Assembly: GCF_000208405.1 (NCBI RefSeq)
Contig: NC_015437.1
Coordinates: 2,349,501 to 2,413,500 of the forward strand
Direction: 5' to 3'
Source of the DNA: Selenomonas sputigena ATCC 35185
Lineage (GTDB): Bacteria; Bacillota; Negativicutes; Selenomonadales; Selenomonadaceae
Length of the DNA: 64,000 nucleotides
Shown: positions 41,427 through 50,413 of the stretch, in pieces
Layout: each line of letters opens with the position of its first letter
How positions within the stretch are numbered: position 1 is the first letter of the stretch
The notes under the pieces: generated by a model
Seen by the model: only the letters and a program-made list of their open reading frames with translations
Told to the model about the DNA's origin: nothing
Database searches by the model: none
Translations under genes and position numbers: made by a program

Positions 41427-41455
41427 ATTATAACGAGGTCGAGAAAGCTTGTCAA
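41427..41455 (-). promoter_or_regulatory. Consensus promoter of the HMA-ATPase unit
   Basis: On the minus strand TTGACA (41455-41450), 17 nt, TATAAT (41432-41427): a full consensus promoter, which suggests it is normally held off by a repressor. Confidence 0.9.
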
Positions 41456-41509
41456 GTGTTTTTAAGAAAAAAAATTGGCACAGGCGCACATATTCTGTTC
41501 CAAAGGAAA

Positions 41510-41543
41510 ACGGCAGCTCCGCCGCATGGACGAAGCTGCCATT
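41510..41543 (-). terminator. Terminator after the PepSY protein gene
   Basis: GGCAGCT and AGCTGCC form the stem, with TTTT tracts on both sides. Confidence 0.6.
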
Positions 41544-41549
41544 TTCCTT

Positions 41550-42824
41550 CTACCGCTTGCCGCGCCGCCACAGCACGAAAGCGCCGACAAAGAGCGTGAG
41601 CCAAGCGGCCGATCCCACGATATTGCCCGCGAGCGTATCGCCAAGCGGCGCCGTCATACCGACGAGGGAGAGCGCGACGAAGAGCGCAGGCGCCTTCCAC
41701 TGCACAGCCTTCGCCGCCGCATGGGGCGCGAACACGGGCGGTCTCTCCTTTTTGCGGCGGCTTCTCTGCAGCCAGCCGCAAAAGCCCGTGACGATGACGG
41801 CGGCGCAAAGCAGATCGAGAACCGCCCAGACGATCTTTAGGAACATCGTCGAATGATTGTGCAGGTGCAGATCGCGCACGGCATCACAAAAGACGAGCCA
41901 ACGCGGCAAGGGCTTCGTGAAGTTCTCGATCTCGCCGCCCGCCGTGCGCAGCAGATAGACGTCCTGCCCGCGAAACATCTGCGGTCTCTCGGCATCCGCC
42001 AGAGTCAATGCGGCGGGTGTCGATCCTTCGGCAGCGTCGAGGTAGAGAATCTCCTGGGCGGGAAAATGCTCCTCTGCATAAGCAATCATCTCGGCGAAGG
42101 TTATGGCGGGCGGTGCACTTTCCCTCTGCGGCACACTTGTCATCACATCCTCCGCATAGCTGCTGTAGCCGAGTATGCCGAAGACGATGGCGATCCCGCT
42201 CAAGGTCAGAAGCGATGCCCAGACTGCCGTGAGGATACCGAGGAAGATGTGCCAGTCGAAAAAACTGCCCGCTGACGTGCCGCCTCGCATACCGCCGAAA
42301 AGCCGCCGCTTCATGAAGGACGGATAGAGAAGCACCCCGCCCAAGATCGAGAGGAAACTCAAGAAGCACATGACACCGAGGAAGATCATGCCGCCCTGCC
42401 CCATGGCGAGGCGCAGATGCAGGTGATGCATCCAGCCCATAAATGCAGCGAGCGCGGGCGATTTGACGCCGCCGCTCCGCCAAGGCACAAGCGCGTCCTG
42501 CTGCGGCGCGTAGGCGAGCGCAGATACGCCATATCCGCCGCCGGTGTGCGAGAACCGATAGACGAGAAGCCCGCGCTCGGGATAGGCGGAAATCGACTGC
42601 ACCCTGCGCCCGGGATTCTCGCGCTCAATCCGCTCCAAGCCCTTTGCCGCTTCCGCCCAAAGCACACGAGAGGATGTCTCGCCGAAGGCAGGCCGTTTTT
42701 CAAGCGCATTCCAGCGCGCGATATCACCGTTAAAGAGCAGCGGCAGCCCCGTCAAGACGAGCAGCAGGAAGAAAACGGCACATACGGTGCTGATCCAGCG
42801 ATGCAGACGATAGATGAGTCTCAT
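41550..42824 (-). CDS. PepSY-associated membrane protein (PiuB-like)
   Basis: 424 residues with four or five membrane helices: one at about 12-32 after MRLIYRLHRW, a pair at about 150-185, one at about 200-225 and two at the C-terminus. A PepSY-like segment (ITFAEMIAYAEEHFPAQEIL) sits between helices. Such proteins often accompany TonB-dependent receptors and are suspected ferric reductases. AAAGGA precedes the ATG. It follows the receptor gene by 58 nt on the same strand, so the cobalamin riboswitch upstream probably controls it too. Confidence 0.88.
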   Translation of the reverse strand: MRLIYRLHRWISTVCAVFFLLLVLTGLPLLFNGDIARWNALEKRPAFGETSSRVLWAEAAKGLERIERENPGRRVQSISAYPERGLLVYRFSHTGGGYGVSALAYAPQQDALVPWRSGGVKSPALAAFMGWMHHLHLRLAMGQGGMIFLGVMCFLSFLSILGGVLLYPSFMKRRLFGGMRGGTSAGSFFDWHIFLGILTAVWASLLTLSGIAIVFGILGYSSYAEDVMTSVPQRESAPPAITFAEMIAYAEEHFPAQEILYLDAAEGSTPAALTLADAERPQMFRGQDVYLLRTAGGEIENFTKPLPRWLVFCDAVRDLHLHNHSTMFLKIVWAVLDLLCAAVIVTGFCGWLQRSRRKKERPPVFAPHAAAKAVQWKAPALFVALSLVGMTAPLGDTLAGNIVGSAAWLTLFVGAFVLWRRGKR

Positions 42825-42882
42825 GGAGCGGTCCTTTCGTGGTGCAGATATGATAAGCCCTGCCGAATTCATCCGCGCTTCT

Positions 42883-45120
42883 CTAGAAGGAGTACATCGC
42901 ACCGAGAGAATAAGTTCTATCGCTCGCTGCTTCATTCGCGTAGAAGTGCCGATTGAAGAGGTTATCGATGCCGAACTGCATTCTGAAGCTGTCGTCGAAC
43001 TTATACGTCAAGCAGAGATTCGTAGTGAAGAAGCTGTCCTCCGAGCCGTATTCACCGGTAATCGTATCAACGTCCTGCCTTGCGGCCACATACCTTGCAT
43101 CAAGGACGCCGCCGAACTTCCCGCACGTATAGTCGATACCGAAGCCTGCCATGTGCTTCGGCAAATCCCAATCTCGGTACGTATCGCCGCCGCTCGTATA
43201 TTCGCCTGATTCAAAGGTGTAGTTCAGATATACCCGCCAATCGCGGCTCAGACGATGCTTGACGTCGAACTCTATCCCCTTGATCATCGCTTCATTCATG
43301 TTGTAATAGGCTCTGATACCGTTGCGCGTAGCGATGGCAATCTTATCCTTCGTATCCACGCGGAAGAACGTCAAACCATATGAGGTGTTCTTGTTGATCT
43401 TCTGTTTCATTCCCAGTTCGTACGTCGTAGATTTTTCCGGCGTCAGATCAGGATTGGCCTTGATGGAACGCGGGTCGTCTCCCGCACGGCGATAAAGACG
43501 ATAAATCGACGGCGGATTGAATGATTTGCCAAAGCTGGCATAAATCATCGTGTCCTTTTGCGGCTCATAGGTCACAGCGAATTTTGGACTCCAGGCATTG
43601 AAGGCCGTGTCTTCATAATCTTTGCGTACATCATCGATGTAGGAATAGCCATCCTTCTTATCGAAGCGGTCATAACGCAGACCGACCTGCAGCCGCCAAC
43701 GCGGATCAAGTTCTAACTCATCCTGCACGAAAAGAGCTGTGGAGATGATGGAGCCACCGCTCTGTGCGTATGGATCGCCATATTCTGAACTCCAATCCTT
43801 CCAATGATGAAGATCAACGGCACGATAGCGCATCTTGTCTTTCATCCATGCAAAGCCTGCAAGCAGCGTATGATTCTTAATCGTCCATTTCTTTTGCGCT
43901 TCTATATTGTAGTTCTTCGTAGGATATTCCGCTCGGTTTCCCAATCCCGTCCAATCGATGCTTGTAGCGCGCCGCGAGGCACCGGAATAACCATCCTTCG
44001 TGGTGTCGCTATAGCCGATGTTCGCCGTGAAAGAGTTTTTCTTATCCTCATAGCGCAATTTGTGGACGTCTTGCTCGCGCTTTCCCATATAGCCGAGAAA
44101 ATCCCCTGGCGAGACGCTGATATAATTGCCATTCGGCAAGAGTACCGTCCCAGAAAATGTAGGATTTCCGCTCGCATCACGCAAATAAGTGATGGGGTCA
44201 TGGTAAGAATACTTATAAGAATTGTGCATATAGGTGTAGCTGAACGAACGGTTGGCATCAAAGTCGTAATTCATGTCAAAGAAGACATTTTCACTTGATT
44301 TTTTTCTTGCACCACGGCTGCCTACGATATATTCACCATCAGAAAGCTTCGGAAATACGCCCGTCGCATCCGGAGTAACGCCTGTATCATACCACTCGTC
44401 CGTCGTGGCATAGTGCCCAACCCAGCCATCCGATGTACGTTTTTCGTAACCGAGACGGAAGTCGAGCTTACCGTCGCCGCCCGTGACCTGCATGCCGCGC
44501 TGCCATGTGTTGTTGCTGCCGTGAGAGACTTCAATCTTGCCATGAAGGAGCTGCTGCTCGGGATTCTCCGGCTTTTTCGGTTTCTTCGTAATGATGTTGA
44601 TGACACCGGCGACAGCATGACCGCCGTAGAGCGAGGAACTAGCTCCGCGCACGATCTCGATGCGCTCGATGTCACTGAGCGGGATGGAATCCCAATTGAC
44701 GCCGCCGTCAAAGGCCGTGTTGAGCTGCTGTCCATTGTACATGACAAGGATGTTCGGGCCACTAAATCCACGCAACTCCAAGCCATCCTTCACTTCTGCC
44801 GTCGGCGCAACATAGATGCCTGCCTCCCTCGCAAGCGCTTCGCGCAAACTGAAGACATGCCTCTTTTCAAGTTCTTTCGCTGTGATGACGGTGACGTTGG
44901 CGGGAACTTTGTTGACAGGTTCCGCGACTCTCGTCGCCGTGACGGTCGTCTCTCCGAGGTCATGCCCCTCCGCCGCGGACGAAGTTTCCGTGGACACCGT
45001 CGTCGAATCAACTGCTGTGTTCGTCGTCTCAGCACTTTTTTCCGCCGCATACACTTGGGTTGTTCCCATAACGGAACAGATGACGGCAAGCGTCAGGCAT
45101 TTCTTTTTCCATGGATTCAT
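42883..45120 (-). CDS. TonB-dependent outer-membrane receptor, probably for cobalamin
   Basis: 745 residues. A signal peptide (MNPWKKKCLTLAVICSVMGT, ending VYA) is followed by a Ser/Thr linker and a TonB-box-like GETTVTATR. The plug domain (about 75-190) contains LREALAREAGIYVAP, IEIVRGASSSLYGGHAVAGV and INIITKKP. A 22-strand barrel follows, ending in the outer-membrane signature YSLGAMYSF. AAGGGAG precedes the ATG. A cobalamin riboswitch with its own terminator lies directly upstream, which argues for a BtuB-like corrinoid transporter. Confidence 0.92.
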   Translation of the reverse strand: MNPWKKKCLTLAVICSVMGTTQVYAAEKSAETTNTAVDSTTVSTETSSAAEGHDLGETTVTATRVAEPVNKVPANVTVITAKELEKRHVFSLREALAREAGIYVAPTAEVKDGLELRGFSGPNILVMYNGQQLNTAFDGGVNWDSIPLSDIERIEIVRGASSSLYGGHAVAGVINIITKKPKKPENPEQQLLHGKIEVSHGSNNTWQRGMQVTGGDGKLDFRLGYEKRTSDGWVGHYATTDEWYDTGVTPDATGVFPKLSDGEYIVGSRGARKKSSENVFFDMNYDFDANRSFSYTYMHNSYKYSYHDPITYLRDASGNPTFSGTVLLPNGNYISVSPGDFLGYMGKREQDVHKLRYEDKKNSFTANIGYSDTTKDGYSGASRRATSIDWTGLGNRAEYPTKNYNIEAQKKWTIKNHTLLAGFAWMKDKMRYRAVDLHHWKDWSSEYGDPYAQSGGSIISTALFVQDELELDPRWRLQVGLRYDRFDKKDGYSYIDDVRKDYEDTAFNAWSPKFAVTYEPQKDTMIYASFGKSFNPPSIYRLYRRAGDDPRSIKANPDLTPEKSTTYELGMKQKINKNTSYGLTFFRVDTKDKIAIATRNGIRAYYNMNEAMIKGIEFDVKHRLSRDWRVYLNYTFESGEYTSGGDTYRDWDLPKHMAGFGIDYTCGKFGGVLDARYVAARQDVDTITGEYGSEDSFFTTNLCLTYKFDDSFRMQFGIDNLFNRHFYANEAASDRTYSLGAMYSF

Positions 45121-45182
45121 TTTGCAGAACTCCCTTTCCTCATCTAGTAAACTACACGCACAATTTCCAAAAATAAAACACA

Positions 45183-45215
45183 ACCCCTCCTTTCGTGCGC
45201 GAAAAAGGAGGGGCT
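45183..45215 (-). terminator. Riboswitch expression-platform terminator
   Basis: CCCCTCCTTT and AAAGGAGGGG pair over 10 bp, followed on the minus strand by TTGTGTTTTATTTTT. It stands between the cobalamin aptamer and the receptor start codon. Confidence 0.85.
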
Positions 45216-45234
45216 GTGCAAAAACTTCCGTCAA

Positions 45235-45476
45235 TGGCTGTACGCTGTGCCTCGGTCTAGCAAAAGGCATGGGCTTGCTGCCGCCAAAATCTCCTCCCCA
45301 TCGCTCGCAGGTTCAAACGGTGATTGTTGATCAGGCAGTTCTCCTGGCTCCAGTTCATCGCACGGCTGCACCTTCCCAAGTTTCCTCAGTGGCATTTTGC
45401 AGCGTGCTCCCTGTTACAGTGGCGTGACCGCGCCGGCTTCAACCGACTTCCCTATTAAGTCTTGCGACACCTGACC
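45235..45476 (-). promoter_or_regulatory. Cobalamin riboswitch
   Basis: On the minus strand the conserved pieces occur in order: AATAGGGAAGTCGG, GCGCGGTCACGCCACTGTAA, GGAGCCAGGAGAACTGCCTG and GGCGGCAGCAAGCCC. This is the AdoCbl/cobalamin aptamer core. It lies upstream of the TonB-dependent receptor and is followed by a terminator, so corrinoid binding should stop transcription. Exact ends are approximate. Confidence 0.9.
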
Positions 45477-45519
45477 CAAATATAGAATTTTTATTTCTTC
45501 ATAACAATCCTTCCGCCAA

Positions 45520-45548
45520 AGAATATCATGCATCACAGGCATTGTCAA
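45520..45548 (-). promoter_or_regulatory. Promoter of the riboswitch-receptor transcript
   Basis: On the minus strand TTGACA (45548-45543), 17 nt, TATTCT (45525-45520), about 45 nt before the aptamer. The rest of 45121-45668 holds only the riboswitch and its terminator. Confidence 0.8.
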
Positions 45549-45668
45549 TACCAAACTAAACAAATGCTGCTCCAAAACCCGTAACAAATATGACGACAAG
45601 CGCAATCCCTATCTGCTATAATGACTGCAATGAGAAACGCATTCAGATTTGGAACAGGAGAGATCGAT

Positions 45669-47192
45669 ATGAAAAAGGAATTGGACTTCAATAAAACGGT
45701 GGCGGAACTTGTCGAGGAATTTCCGGAATTTCAGCAGGCCATGGCGGAGATCGGCTTCAAGGAAATCACGAATCCGATGGTCTTGAACGTCATGGGCCGC
45801 GTCATGACCGTGCCCAAGGGAGTGGCGATCAAAGGAATGAAGCTGGAAGACGTCGTGCGCGAGCTGGAGGCACGCGGTTTCACGATCAAACAGGACGAAG
45901 CTGCTGCGGCGCACGCGTGCGGCTCTTGCGGTACGCACGAGCCGCATCCCCATGTGCACGGCGAAGACGGCTGCGGCTGCACCCATGCGGCTGCGGCGAC
46001 AGGCGCGACGGACGGAGAGGCGACGGGACGCGCGGCTGTGCTCAAGGGCTTCTTAGAGCGCCTTTCGGCGGGCGAGTCGCTGGAGACGGTACGCAAAGAT
46101 TTCATCAAGGACTTCGCGAGCGTTTCAGCCGAGGAGATTTCCGCCGCCGAGCAGCAGCTCATCGAAGGCGGCACGCCGATTCACGAGGTGCAGAAGCTCT
46201 GCGACGTGCACTCGGCACTCTTCCACGGGCATATTGGCGGCACAACACCTGCTGCGGATGCCGCACCCGAAGTGCAGGATCTGCCTGACGGACATCCGCT
46301 CACGGTATTGAACCTCGAAAACAAGGGCCTGTCCGAACTCCTCGATCGCCTGTCCGCCGCCTTGGAGGCGAGCGACATGCCCGGCTTGAGCCGCGGTCTC
46401 GGCGAACTGCACGCGATCTACTCGCACTACGGCAAGAAGGAGTCTCTGCTCATGACGCTCCTCTACCGCTACGGCGTGACGGGGCCTTCAGGCGTCATGT
46501 GGGGCGTCGACGACGAGATCAAGGCGGAGCTTCGCGCACTCATGAAGTCGCTCGGCGATGGAATCGGCGGCGAGGAGGAGCGCTATTCGGCCTTCTTCCA
46601 GCGCATCCGTGACATGATCTACAAGGAAGAGAAGATCCTCTTCCCGCTGACACTGCGCTTCTTCTCTGAAGAAGATTGGCTCATGATTTACCGTGACATG
46701 CCGGAATTCGGTGTCGCGTTCATCAAGGATGCACCGAAGTGGGCGGAGGGCGACGCCTATGTTGCAAAGGCAGAAGCGAAAGAGCGCAAGATGATCGCCT
46801 CGGGCAAGGTGCGGCTATCGACGGGCGAAATCGGCTGCAAGGAGCTGGAAGCCATCTTGAACCTCCTGCCCGTCGACATCACCTACATCGACAAGGACGA
46901 GATGCTGCGCTTCTTCTCGAATCCCGGGCAGGTCTTCGCGCGCCCGCGCATCGCTTTAGGGAGCAAGGTCTACAACTGCCATCCCGCCAACATCGTGCCG
47001 ATCATCGAGCAGCTCGTCGCCGATTTCAAGGCGAAGAAGCGCGATCGCATGGAGATCTACCGCTACATCAAAGGCAAGCCCGTCGGCGTGCGCTATCTCG
47101 CCATCTACGACGAGAACGGCGAATACACGGGCGCGGTCGAACTCGTCGAGGACTTCTCCGAGGCGCTTGCGCAGTTCGGCGAGAAAAAGTAG
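45669..47192 (+). CDS. DUF438 protein with DUF1858, hemerythrin-like and PAS-like domains
   Basis: 507 residues. DUF1858 (about 3-65; NKTVAELVEEFPEFQQAMAE), then a His/Cys-rich linker (CGSCGTHEPHPHVHGEDGCG) that may bind metal, a DUF438 region (about 110-190), a hemerythrin-like helical part (about 215-340; HAIYSHYGKKES, KEEKILFPL) and a PAS-like C-terminus (about 385-500). Members are thought to sense redox or nitric oxide through a di-iron site. AGGAGA precedes the ATG at 45669; an earlier in-frame start adds 16 unlikely residues. Confidence 0.9.
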   Translation: MKKELDFNKTVAELVEEFPEFQQAMAEIGFKEITNPMVLNVMGRVMTVPKGVAIKGMKLEDVVRELEARGFTIKQDEAAAAHACGSCGTHEPHPHVHGEDGCGCTHAAAATGATDGEATGRAAVLKGFLERLSAGESLETVRKDFIKDFASVSAEEISAAEQQLIEGGTPIHEVQKLCDVHSALFHGHIGGTTPAADAAPEVQDLPDGHPLTVLNLENKGLSELLDRLSAALEASDMPGLSRGLGELHAIYSHYGKKESLLMTLLYRYGVTGPSGVMWGVDDEIKAELRALMKSLGDGIGGEEERYSAFFQRIRDMIYKEEKILFPLTLRFFSEEDWLMIYRDMPEFGVAFIKDAPKWAEGDAYVAKAEAKERKMIASGKVRLSTGEIGCKELEAILNLLPVDITYIDKDEMLRFFSNPGQVFARPRIALGSKVYNCHPANIVPIIEQLVADFKAKKRDRMEIYRYIKGKPVGVRYLAIYDENGEYTGAVELVEDFSEALAQFGEKK

Positions 47193-47261
47193 GAAAAGTG
47201 AAAAAAGCCGCATGAAACACCCAATCAGACAGATCTAGCCACAGACTGCCACATCATAACA

Positions 47262-47292
47262 AAACCCCCGATGGCATATCCATCGGGGGTTC
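47262..47292. terminator. Bidirectional terminator between DUF438 gene and the 47300 gene
   Basis: AACCCCCGATGG and CCATCGGGGGTT form a perfect 12-bp stem with a 5-nt loop. The minus side is followed by TTTGTT. Confidence 0.88.
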
Positions 47293-47299
47293 ATCTGTA

Positions 47300-48079
47300 T
47301 CATTTTACCGCACTCTTCCCGCGCGGCTTGTCGATCCAGTCCGTGACGGGAAAGAGCGTCGAGGAAAAGTTCGCCTCGTCCATCAAGCGGTCAAGCTCGA
47401 AGAGCGCGAGGATGCGCGCCGTGCCGCTTCTCGTGTACTCGCCGTTGTAGCTGCGCGAAGCAGGCAGGTCGATGACGAGATCGCGCTCGCGATCGTAGCC
47501 GACGAGCTGCAGACTGACGTAGCTGTGCAGGATGAGGTCGCCCTTCCAGTTGCGGTAGGAGGACTCCCCATAATTCGTGACGACGAAACCCGCGATGTAG
47601 TCGGCGTCCGTCGCCTCGGCGGCTTCACGCACACGCTCCTCAAGCTTTCCCTTGCCGTCGTAGATGATCTTCATCGCCTGCTGCACGCCATCGTCGCCCG
47701 CATAGACCACGGCGCGCAGCGTCTCATTGAGCGGCACGCGGAAGTCGCGCACGAAACGCGACTTCATCTCCTCGATGACCTCGGGCGGCATCGAGCGCGG
47801 CACGACGGGACGCAGCAGCACGATATGACGCTGGCCGAGCGGCGCGGGAAGCATCTCCTTCCCGGACGCCGCCTTTGGGTCGGCCGCGCTTTCCGTCGAA
47901 GATTTTGCGTCAGCCCCCTTTTCGGCGGCTGCAGCCTTGACAGCCGCATTCTCACCGGCTGCGACTTTGGCGGCAGAAGCCGCCGCACTCTCTGCCGCAT
48001 TTGCAGACAAAGGAAGAACCGCCGTGAGAAGGGCGAAAAGAAGAACGCGCGTCAGAATCCTTGCAAGACCGTGCCGCAT
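47300..48079 (-). CDS. Unrecognised secreted protein
   Basis: 259 residues. Sec signal peptide at 1-28 (ARILTRVLLFALLTAVLPLS, ending ANA), an Ala/Lys/Glu-rich spacer (about 29-75), then an ordered domain (about 80-255) including RHIVLLRPVVPRSMPPEVIEE and DADYIAGFVVTNYGESSYRNW. This domain looks like a periplasmic alpha/beta fold but I do not recognise a family. AAGGAG precedes the ATG. It starts 10 nt after the DAACS symporter stop, so it is cotranscribed with it. Confidence 0.75.
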   Translation of the reverse strand: MRHGLARILTRVLLFALLTAVLPLSANAAESAAASAAKVAAGENAAVKAAAAEKGADAKSSTESAADPKAASGKEMLPAPLGQRHIVLLRPVVPRSMPPEVIEEMKSRFVRDFRVPLNETLRAVVYAGDDGVQQAMKIIYDGKGKLEERVREAAEATDADYIAGFVVTNYGESSYRNWKGDLILHSYVSLQLVGYDRERDLVIDLPASRSYNGEYTRSGTARILALFELDRLMDEANFSSTLFPVTDWIDKPRGKSAVK

Positions 48080-48089
48080 GGCATTCTCC

Positions 48090-49307
48090 TTAGTTCTTCG
48101 ATGAGGAATGTTCGCCTTCGGATGCCGCGACGACGACGGCGACAGCGCCATCGCCCGTGACGTTGAGGCATGTGCGGATCATGTCGAGGATGCGGTCGAT
48201 GCCGGCAACGAGAGCAAGGCCTTCAAACGGCAGCTGCGCCGCCTGCAGAACCATCGCGAGCATGATGAGACCCGCGCCCGGCACGCCTGCCGTACCGATG
48301 GAGGCGAGCGTGCCCGTGAGGACGATCATCGCCATCTGCTGGAATGTGAGATCGATGCCGAAGACGTTCGCGATGAAGAGCGAGCACACGCCCATGTAGA
48401 GCGCCGTGCCGTCCATGTTGATCGTCGCGCCCAGAGGCAGGACGAAGGACGAGATCTTGCGCGAGACGCCGAGCTTCTCCTCGCAGTTCTTCATGTTGAC
48501 CGGCAGCGTGCCCGAACTCGAACACGTCGTAAACGCGAGCATCATCGCTTCCGACATGCCGCGGAAGAACTTCACGGGAGTCATCTTGCCGAAGACGGAA
48601 GCCATCGTCGAGTATACGAGAACCGCATGGATGACGCTGCCGATGAAGGCGCAGACGATGACGGAAAGGAGCGGCAGCAACACCTTCGGCCCGTTCTTTG
48701 CGACGACAGGCAGGAGGAGCGCGAAGACGCCGTACGGCGCGAACGACATGATCGTGCCGATCGCCTTGTAGCAGACCTCGGCACAGGCATCGAAGAAGCC
48801 GATGAGCTTCGTGCCGCGTTCGCCGCCAACCTGCGTGATAGAGACGCCGATGAAGAGCGCGAAGATGATGACGGGCAGGATGTCGCCCTTCGCCATCGAT
48901 GCGACGGGATTCGTCGGGATCATGTTGACGAAGACCTGCATGATGGATGGCGCTTCCTTCACCTCGGGCGCCGTGCCGCTCAAGGCAAGGCCCACGCCCG
49001 GATGGATGACGCCCGCGACGGCGAAGCCGATGACGATGGCGATCGCCGTCGTCGACAAGTAGATGCCGACCGCCTTGGCGCTGATGCGCCCGAGCGTCTT
49101 CGTGTCACCGAGGCTTGTGACGCCGACGATCAGCGACGAGAAGACGACGGGCACGATCATCATCTTGATGAGGTTGATGAAGATCGTGCCGATCGGCGCG
49201 ATCCACCAGTTGATGAAGCCGATGTACTCTTCTCCCACGGCAAGTCCGACGACGACTGCGAGGATGAGCGCGATAAAGATGCGTACAGAAAGATTCAAGG
49301 TTTCCAC
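48090..49307 (-). CDS. Dicarboxylate/amino acid:cation symporter (DAACS family)
   Basis: 405 residues, eight membrane helices and two re-entrant loops. The serine-rich loop is FTTCSSSGTLPVNMKN and the ion-binding NMDGT (about 300) follows PLGATIN; TGTLASIGTAGVPGAG is the second re-entrant loop. It takes up glutamate/aspartate or C4-dicarboxylates with Na+ or H+. AAGGGTG lies just before the ATG. First gene of a two-gene unit. The upstream gap to 49504 has no gene. Confidence 0.95.
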   Translation of the reverse strand: METLNLSVRIFIALILAVVVGLAVGEEYIGFINWWIAPIGTIFINLIKMMIVPVVFSSLIVGVTSLGDTKTLGRISAKAVGIYLSTTAIAIVIGFAVAGVIHPGVGLALSGTAPEVKEAPSIMQVFVNMIPTNPVASMAKGDILPVIIFALFIGVSITQVGGERGTKLIGFFDACAEVCYKAIGTIMSFAPYGVFALLLPVVAKNGPKVLLPLLSVIVCAFIGSVIHAVLVYSTMASVFGKMTPVKFFRGMSEAMMLAFTTCSSSGTLPVNMKNCEEKLGVSRKISSFVLPLGATINMDGTALYMGVCSLFIANVFGIDLTFQQMAMIVLTGTLASIGTAGVPGAGLIMLAMVLQAAQLPFEGLALVAGIDRILDMIRTCLNVTGDGAVAVVVAASEGEHSSSKN

Positions 49308-49504
49308 ACCCTTTCATAAAATATAGATATTAGGAGCAATTCCTCCAAGAGATTTTCTCTTGGAAAAGCGCGGAACTGTCTTATGGCCACTTCATTATAG
49401 CAAATTCTTTCCTTTGCGTCTAATCGACCGAGAATACCATCGTGCCGCGCCTTGCAGGGCAAACCGCCTAGCTTGGAGGCGTCTCAGGACGGCGACTCTT
49501 TCTC

Positions 49505-50170
49505 TCAGGCGATATTGACACCCGTGACGCCCTCGATGCGGCTGACGGCTTCGGCGAGCGCGACGCCCTTGACCTTCGCGTGGTTGAAAAGCTCGAATTC
49601 CAACACGAGAGCATGGTCGCTGTCATGCGAGCGCATCGTCTTGACCGTATGCACGGTGAGGCTCATATCCTCCAGGCATTCGTTGATGTGCACGATCTGG
49701 CCGGGCAGGTCGCGCGTGAAGACCGTCAAGAGGATGTGGTTATCGTGCAGCACCCACTCGTCGATGCGCGAAAGCGCGCCGAGCGTCACGAAGACGAGTC
49801 CCGTCGCCAGAAGAGCCGCCGTGTAGTAGCCGCCGCCGACGGCGAGGCCGACGCCCGCGACGACCCAGAGGCAGGCGGCCGTCGTCAGTCCCGTGACTGT
49901 CAGCCCCTCCTTCATGATCGCGCCCGCACCCAAGAAGCCGATGCCGGAAACGACCTGCGCCGCAAGGCGTGCAGGATCGGCGTTCGTCCTGCCCTCGACG
50001 CCCTGGTAGATCGCCGTCGAGATGAGCATGACGAGGCACGAGCCAAGGCACACGAGCATGTTCGTGCGAAGCCCCGCCGACTTGCGGCGCGACTGCCTCT
50101 CGTAGCCGATGACGCCGCCGAGAACGCACGAAAGCGTCAGCCGCACGAGTATTTCCCATTCGGATACCAT
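49505..50170 (-). CDS. MgtC/SapB-family membrane protein
   Basis: 221 residues. The MgtC N-terminal domain has about five helices with RLTLSCVLGGVIGYERQSRR, SAGLRTNMLVCLGSCLVML and GIGFLGAGAIMKEG. The C-terminal 75 residues form an ACT-like cytosolic domain. In pathogens MgtC affects growth at low Mg2+ and ATP synthase; the role here is unknown. AAGGAGG precedes the ATG. Monocistronic, with DnaA-like boxes upstream. Confidence 0.93.
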   Translation of the reverse strand: MVSEWEILVRLTLSCVLGGVIGYERQSRRKSAGLRTNMLVCLGSCLVMLISTAIYQGVEGRTNADPARLAAQVVSGIGFLGAGAIMKEGLTVTGLTTAACLWVVAGVGLAVGGGYYTAALLATGLVFVTLGALSRIDEWVLHDNHILLTVFTRDLPGQIVHINECLEDMSLTVHTVKTMRSHDSDHALVLEFELFNHAKVKGVALAEAVSRIEGVTGVNIA

Positions 50171-50202
50171 AGAGCCTCCTTCCAAGATGGATATCTCCCT
50201 GA

Positions 50203-50326
50203 CTTATCCCCAGATTTGTCCACTTTGTGCATAAACCCTGTGGAAAAGTCGCCGATTTCTCAAGAAAATCAACAATCAGCCGCTCTGTGCAGAACTTATC
50301 CACAGGATTGTGGACAGTGTGGATAA
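50203..50326. promoter_or_regulatory. DnaA-box cluster upstream of mgtC
   Basis: Perfect TTATNCACA sites at 50226-50234 (reverse), 50296-50304 (forward) and 50318-50326 (reverse), plus near matches TTATCCCCA (50203), TGTGGAAAA (50240) and TGTGGACAG (50310). The remainder of 50171-50413 holds no gene. Confidence 0.75.
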
Positions 50327-50413
50327 CGAATCAGGCGCACGATATGTCCGTGCCGTTTGAAAAGAAGCCGCCTTCCCGTGTACAGTCTCGCGGTCTTTTT
50401 CTGCAAACGTGTA

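Noticed and set aside
50203-50326. DnaA-box cluster as the chromosome origin
   Set aside because: No dnaA, dnaN, gidA or rnpA-rpmH is adjacent and no AT-rich unwinding region is evident, so a regulatory or titration site is more likely.
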